Positions 58,401-64,000 of a stretch of DNA of 64,000 nt are shown here, piece by piece. The translations under genes were made by a program, and so were the position numbers. The notes under the pieces are model-generated. The model worked only from the letters and a program-made list of their open reading frames with translations. It did no database searches and had not been told where the DNA came from. This stretch comes from Lasioglossum baleicum (taxonomy: Eukaryota > Arthropoda > Insecta > Hymenoptera > Halictidae): the NCBI RefSeq assembly GCF_051020765.1, contig NW_027469183.1:1-64000 (forward strand), in the 5' to 3' direction. Numbering within the stretch: the first letter of the stretch is position 1; every line of letters begins with the position of its first letter.

Positions 58401-61400
58401 CGCAGGCTAGGTCGAGCAAAAACACGTGCGAGAGGATGCATCCCGCAGGCTAGTCGAGTAAAAACACGTGCGAAAGGATGCATCCCGCAGGCTAGTCGAG
58501 CAAAAACACGTGCGAGAGGATGCATCCCGCAGGCTAGTCGAGTAAAACACGTGCGAGAGGATGCATCCCGCAGGCTAGTCGAGCACAAACACGTGCGAGA
58601 GGATGCATCCCGCAGGCTAGTCGAGCAAAACTAACACGTGCGAGAGGATGCATCCCGCAGGCTAGTCGAGTAAAAACACGTGCGAAAGGATGCATCCCGC
58701 AGTCTAGTCGAGCACAAACACGTGCGAGGTTTTGTGGGATGCGCATGCGCAGATTTTTTGGGATGCGCATGCGCAGGTTTTTTGGGATGCGCATGGCTAG
58801 TCGAGCAAAAACACGTGCGAGAGGATGCATCCCGCAGGCTAGTCGAGCAAAAACACGTGCGAGAGGATGCATCCCGCAGGCTAGTCGAGTAAAAACACGT
58901 GCGAAAGGATGCATCCCGCAGGCTAGTCGAGCACAAACACGTGCGAGGTTTTGTGGGATGCGCATGCGCAGGTTTTGTGGGATGCGCATGCGCAGATTTT
59001 TTGGGATGCGCATGCGCAGGTTTTTTGGGATGCGTATGGCTAGTCGAGCAAAAACACGTGCGAGAGGATGCATCCCGCAGGCTAGTCGAGTAAAAACACG
59101 TGCGAGACGATGCATCCCGCAGGCTAGTCGAGTAAAAACACGTGCGAGAGGATGCATCCCGCAGGCTAGTCGAGCAAAAACACGTGCGAGAGGATGCATC
59201 CCGCAGGCTAGTCGAGCAAAAACACGTGCGAGAGGATGCATCCCGCAGGCTAGTCGAGCAAAAACACGTGCGAGAGGATGCATCCCGCAGGCTAGTCGAG
59301 CAAAAACACGTGCGAGAGGATGCATCCCGCAGGCTAGTCGAGCAAAAACACGTGCGAGAGGATGCATCCATCAGGGTAGTCGAGTAAAAACACGTGCGAG
59401 AGGATGCATCCCGCAGGCTAGTCGAGTAAAAACACGTGCGAGAGGATGCATCCCGCAGGGTAGTCGAGCAAAAACACGTGCGAGAGGATGCATCCCGCAG
59501 GCTAGTCGAGCAAAAACACGTGCGAGAGGATGCATCCCGCAGGCTAGTCGAGTAAAAACACGTGCGAGAGGATGCATCCCGCAGGCTAGTCGAGCACAAA
59601 CACGTGCGAGAGGATGCATCCCGCAGGCTAGTCGAGCAAAAACACGTGCGAGAGGATGCATCCCGCAGTCTAGTCGAGCACAAACACGTGCGAGGTTTTG
59701 TGGGATGCGCATGCGCAGGTTTTGTGGGATGCGCATGCGCAGATTTTTTGGGATGCGCATGCGCAGGTTTTTTGGGATGCGCATGGCTAGTCAAGCAAAA
59801 ACACGTGCGAGAGGATGCATCCCGCAGGCTAGTCGAGTAAAAACACGTGCGAAAGGATGCATCCCGCCGTCTAGTCGAGCACAAACACGTGCGAGGTTTT
59901 GTGGGATGCGCATGCGCAGGTTTTGTGGGATGCGCATGCGCAGATTTTTTGGGATGCGCATGCGCAGGTTTTTTGGGATGCGCATGGCTAGTCAAGCAAA
60001 AACACGTGCGAGAGGATGCATCCCGCAGGCTAGTCGAGTAAAAACACGTGCGAGAGGATGCATCCCGCAGGCTAGTCGAGCACAAACACGTGCGAGAGGA
60101 TGCATCCCGCAGGCTAGTCGAGCAAAAACACGTGCGAGAGGATGCATCCCGCAGGCTAGTCGAGTAAAAACACGTGCGAAAGGATGCATCCCGCAGTCTA
60201 GTCGAGCACAAACACGTGCGAGGTTTTGTGGGATGCGCATGCGCAGGTTTTGTGGGATGCGCATGCGCAGATTTTTTGGGATGCGCATGCGCAGGTTTTT
60301 TGGGATGCGCATGGCTAGTCAAGCAAAAACACGTGCGAGAGGATGCATCCCGCAGGCTAGTCGAGCAAAAACACGTGCGAGAGGATGCATCCCGCAGGCT
60401 AGTCGAGCAAAAACACGTGCGAGAGGATGCATCCCGCAGGCTAGTCGAGTAAAAACACGTGCGAGAGGATGCATCCCGCAGGCTAGTCGAGCACAAACAC
60501 GTGCGAGAGGATGCATCCCGCAGGCTAGTCGAGCAAAAACACGTGCGAGAGGATGCATCCCGCAGGCTAGTCGAGTAAAAACACGTGCGAAAGGATGCAT
60601 CCCGCAGTCTAGTCGAGCACAAACACGTGCGAGGTTTTGTGGGATGCGCATGCGCAGGTTTTGTGGGATGCGCATGCGCAGATTTTTTGGGATGCGCATG
60701 CGCAGGTTTTTTGGGATGCGCATGGCTAGTCGAGCAAAAACACGTGCGAGAGGATGCATCCCGCAGGCTAGTCGAGTAAAAACACGTGCGAAAGGATGCA
60801 TCCCGCAGGCTAGTCGAGCACAAACACGTGCGAGGTTTTGTGGGATGCGCATGCGCAGGTTTTGTGGGATGCGCATGCGCAGATTTTTTGGGATGCGCAT
60901 GCGCAGGTTTTTTGGGATGCGCATGGCTAGTCGAGCAAAAACACGTGCGAGAGGATGCATCCCGCAGGCTAGTCGAGTAAAAACACGTGCGAGACGATGC
61001 ATCCCGCAGGCTAGTCGAGTAAAAACACGTGCGAGAGGATGCATCCCGCAGGCTAGTCGAGCAAAAACACGTGCGAGAGGATGCATCCCGCCGGCTAGTC
61101 GAGCAAAAACACGTGCGAGAGGATGCATCCCGCAGGCTAGTCGAGCAAAAACACGTGCGAGAGGATGCATCCCGCAGGCTAGTCGAGCAAAAACACGTGC
61201 GAAAGGATGCATCCCGCAGTCTAGTCGAGCACAAACACGTGCGAGGTTTTGTGGGATGCGCATGCGCAGGTTTTGTGGGATGCGCATGCGCAGATTTTTT
61301 GGGATGCGCATGCGCAGGTTTTTTGGGATGCGCATGGCTAGTCGAGCAAAAACACGTGCGAGAGGATGCATCCCGCAGGCTAGTCGAGCAAAAACACGTG

Positions 61401-64000
61401 CGAGAGGATGCATCCCGCAGGCTAGTCGAGTAAAAACACGTGCGAAAGGATGCATCCCGCAGGCTAGTCGAGCACAAACACGTGCGAGGTTTTGTGGGAT
61501 GCGCATGCGCAGGTTTTGTGGGATGCGCATGCGCAGATTTTTTGGGATGCGCATGCGCAGGTTTTTTGGGATGCGCATGGCTAGTCGAGCAAAAACACGT
61601 GCGAGAGGATGCATCCCGCAGGCTAGTCGAGTAAAAACACGTGCGAGACGATGCATCCCGCAGGCTAGTCGAGTAAAAACACGTGCGAGAGGATGCATCC
61701 CGCAGGCTAGTCGAGCAAAAACACGTGCGAGAGGATGCATCCCGCAGGCTAGTCGAGTAAAAACACGTGCGAGAGGATGCATCCCGCAGGCTAGTCGAGT
61801 AAAAACACGTGCGAGGTTTTGTGGGATGCGCATGTGCAGGTTTTTTGGGATGCGCATGGCTAGTCGAGCAAAAACACGTGCGAGAGGATGCATCCATCAG
61901 GGTAGTCGAGTAAAAACACGTGCGAGAGGATGCATCCCGCAGGCTAGTCGAGTAAAAACACGTGCGAGAGGATGCATCCCGCAGGCTAGTCGAGCAAAAA
62001 CACGTGCGAGAGGATGCATCCCGCAGGCTAGTCGAGTAAAAACACGTGCGAGAGGATGCATCCCGCAGGCTAGTCGAGCACAAACACGTGCGAGAGGATG
62101 CATCCCGCAGGCTAGTCGAGCAAAAACACGTGCGAGAGGATGCATCCCGCAGGCTAGTCGAGTAAAAACACGTGCGAAAGGATGCATCCCGCCGTCTAGT
62201 CGAGCACAAACACGTGCGAGGTTTTGTGGGATGCGCATGCGCAGGTTTTGTGGGATGCGCATGCGCAGATTTTTTGGGATGCGCATGCGCAGGTTTTTTG
62301 GGATGCGCATGGCTAGTCAAGCAAAAACACGTGCGAGAGGATGCATCCCGCAGGCTAGTCGAGCAAAAACACGTGCGAGAGGATGCATCCCGCAGGCTAG
62401 TCGAGTAAAAACACGTGCGAAAGGATGCATCCCGCAGGCTAGTCGAGCAAAAACACGTGCGAGAGGATGCATCCCGCAGGCTAGTCGAGTAAAAACACGT
62501 GCGAGAGGATGCATCCCGCAGGCTAGTCGAGCACAAACACGTGCGAGAGGATGCATCCCGCAGGCTAGTCGAGCAAAAACACGTGCGAGAGGATGCATCC
62601 CGCAGGCTAGTCGAGTAAAAACACGTGCGAAAGGATGCATCCCGCAGTCTAGTCGAGCACAAACACGTGCGAGGTTTTGTGGGATGCGCATGCGCAGATT
62701 TTTTGGGATGCGCATGCGCAGGTTTTTTGGGATGCGCATGGCTAGTCGAGCAAAAACACGTGCGAGAGGATGCATCCCGCAGGCTAGTCGAGCAAAAACA
62801 CGTGCGAGAGGATGCATCCCGCAGGCTAGTCGAGTAAAAACACGTGCGAAAGGATGCATCCCGCAGGCTAGTCGAGCACAAACACGTGCGAGGTTTTGTG
62901 GGATGCGCATGCGCAGGTTTTGTGGGATGCGCATGCGCAGATTTTTTGGGATGCGCATGCGCAGGTTTTTTGGGATGCGTATGGCTAGTCGAGCAAAAAC
63001 ACGTGCGAGAGGATGCATCCCGCAGGCTAGTCGAGTAAAAACACGTGCGAGACGATGCATCCCGCAGGCTAGTCGAGTAAAAACACGTGCGAGAGGATGC
63101 ATCCCGCAGGCTAGTCGAGCAAAAACACGTGCGAGAGGATGCATCCCGCAGGCTAGTCGAGCAAAAACACGTGCGAGAGGATGCATCCCGCAGGCTAGTC
63201 GAGTAAAAACACGTGCGAGAGGATGCATCCCGCAGGCTAGTCGAGTAAAAACACGTGCGAGAGGATGCATCCCGCAGGCTAGTCGAGCACAAAACACGTG
63301 CGAGAGGATGCATCCCGCAGGCTAGTCGAGCAAAAACACGTGCGAGAGGATGCATCCCGCAGGCTAGTCGAGTAAAAACACGTGCGAGAGGATGCATCCC
63401 GCAGGGTAGTCGAGCAAAAACACGTGCGAGAGGATGCATCCCGCAGGCTAGTCGAGCAAAAACACGTGCGAGAGGATGCATCCCGCAGGCTAGTCGAGTA
63501 AAAACACGTGCGAGAGGATGCATCCCGCAGGCTAGTCGAGCACAAACACGTGCGAGAGGATGCATCCCGCAGGCTAGTCGAGCAAAAACACGTGCGAGAG
63601 GATGCATCCCGCAGGCTAGTCGAGCAAAAACACGTGCGAGAGGATGCATCCCGCAGGCTAGTCGAGCAAAAACACGTGCGAGAGGATGCATCCCGCAGGC
63701 TAGTCGAGCAAAAACACGTGCGAGAGGATGCATCCCGCAGGCTAGTCGAGCAAAAACACGTGCGAGAGGATGCATCCATCAGGGTAGTCGAGTAAAAACA
63801 CGTGCGAGAGGATGCATCCCGCAGGCTAGTCGAGTAAAAACACGTGCGAGAGGATGCATCCCGCAGGGTAGTCGAGCAAAAACACGTGCGAGAGGATGCA
63901 TCCCGCAGGCTAGTCGAGCAAAAACACGTGCGAGAGGATGCATCCCGCAGGCTAGTCGAGTAAAAACACGTGCGAGAGGATGCATCCCGCAGGCTAGTCG
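40466..64000. repeat. Satellite array S4, runs off the window
   Basis: This is 23.5 kb of the same 42-bp/24-bp satellite. The variant CATCCATCAGGG marks recurring positions (for example 42717, 43776, 45609, 46821, 50217, 51276, 52783, 53995). Segment 41352-44240 recurs at +7500, 44700-47750 recurs at +7174, and 41352-42719 also recurs at +2892. From about 54.9 kb the dominant period is 3945 bp (54954, 58899, 62844). Isolated one-base gains occur near 51704 and 63291. No gene is seen; the large open frames on both strands are unit-length artefacts. Confidence 0.97.
56810..58640. other. Indel-dense patch in S4, likely assembly error
   Basis: Compared with the paralogue 3945 bp downstream, this stretch has a 14-bp loss at about 56816 and roughly seventeen further sites of small indels, such as CACCGTGCG, GAGGGATGC, GGCTTAGTC, AGTCCGAG, CTAGGTCGAG and AAAACTAACACG. 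The net shift is zero across the patch: offset 3945 before, 3960 at 57061, 3945 again at 58680. The rest of the array has almost no indels. Confidence 0.85.

Overview
This window is eukaryotic repeat DNA, not gene-dense DNA. It consists of a short-period satellite into which Ty3/gypsy-type LTR retrotransposons have inserted. The primer-binding site matches the 3' end of an insect-type serine tRNA, and the gag and pol organisation is that of the insect gypsy/17.6/297 group. An arthropod, probably an insect, is therefore the likely source; I cannot name the species. I see no host protein-coding gene, no tRNA or rRNA gene, and nothing prokaryotic.

Layout: 1-1533 is the 3' part of a plus-strand LTR. 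1534-10430 is satellite. 10431-24450 is a minus-strand composite retrotransposon with the structure LTR - internal A - LTR - internal B - LTR, flanked by the 4-bp duplication CGAG. 24451-28972 is satellite. 28973-30932 is a plus-strand solo LTR with CGAG on both sides. 30933-31897 is satellite. 31898-40465 is a complete-looking plus-strand element C with the duplication CACA. 40466-64000 is satellite that runs off the window.

The satellite mixes a 42-bp unit and a 24-bp unit, arranged in higher-order repeats. Both lengths are multiples of three and the units lack stops in four of six frames, so the arrays show spurious open frames of up to several thousand codons. Each 42-bp unit carries CACGTG. 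Most 24-bp units carry the perfect palindrome TGCGCATGCGCA, which is the NRF-1/erect-wing type binding motif.

The retrotransposons share a plan: a very long LTR (about 1.95 kb) with its own conserved 171-172 codon ORF, a tRNA-Ser PBS, an intact 452-codon gag with a zinc knuckle, and an overlapping -1 frame with a pepsin-like protease. Reverse transcriptase, RNase H and the integrase core are absent. In their place lies a frame-preserving 48-bp/30-bp minisatellite, followed in B and C by an integrase C-terminal GPY/F-like remnant. These are non-autonomous, gag-bearing elements that would need a partner for RT and integrase.

The most unusual feature is a cysteine-rich, acidic-tailed module near the 3' end. 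It is present in A and C in clearly diverged versions, absent from B, and all three copies carry the relic of another version just before the 3' LTR. The surrounding backbone is nearly identical among copies, which points to cassette exchange.

Positions 56810-58640 contain a dense cluster of single-base indels relative to the 3945-bp-shifted paralogue. This looks like an unpolished assembly patch rather than biology.
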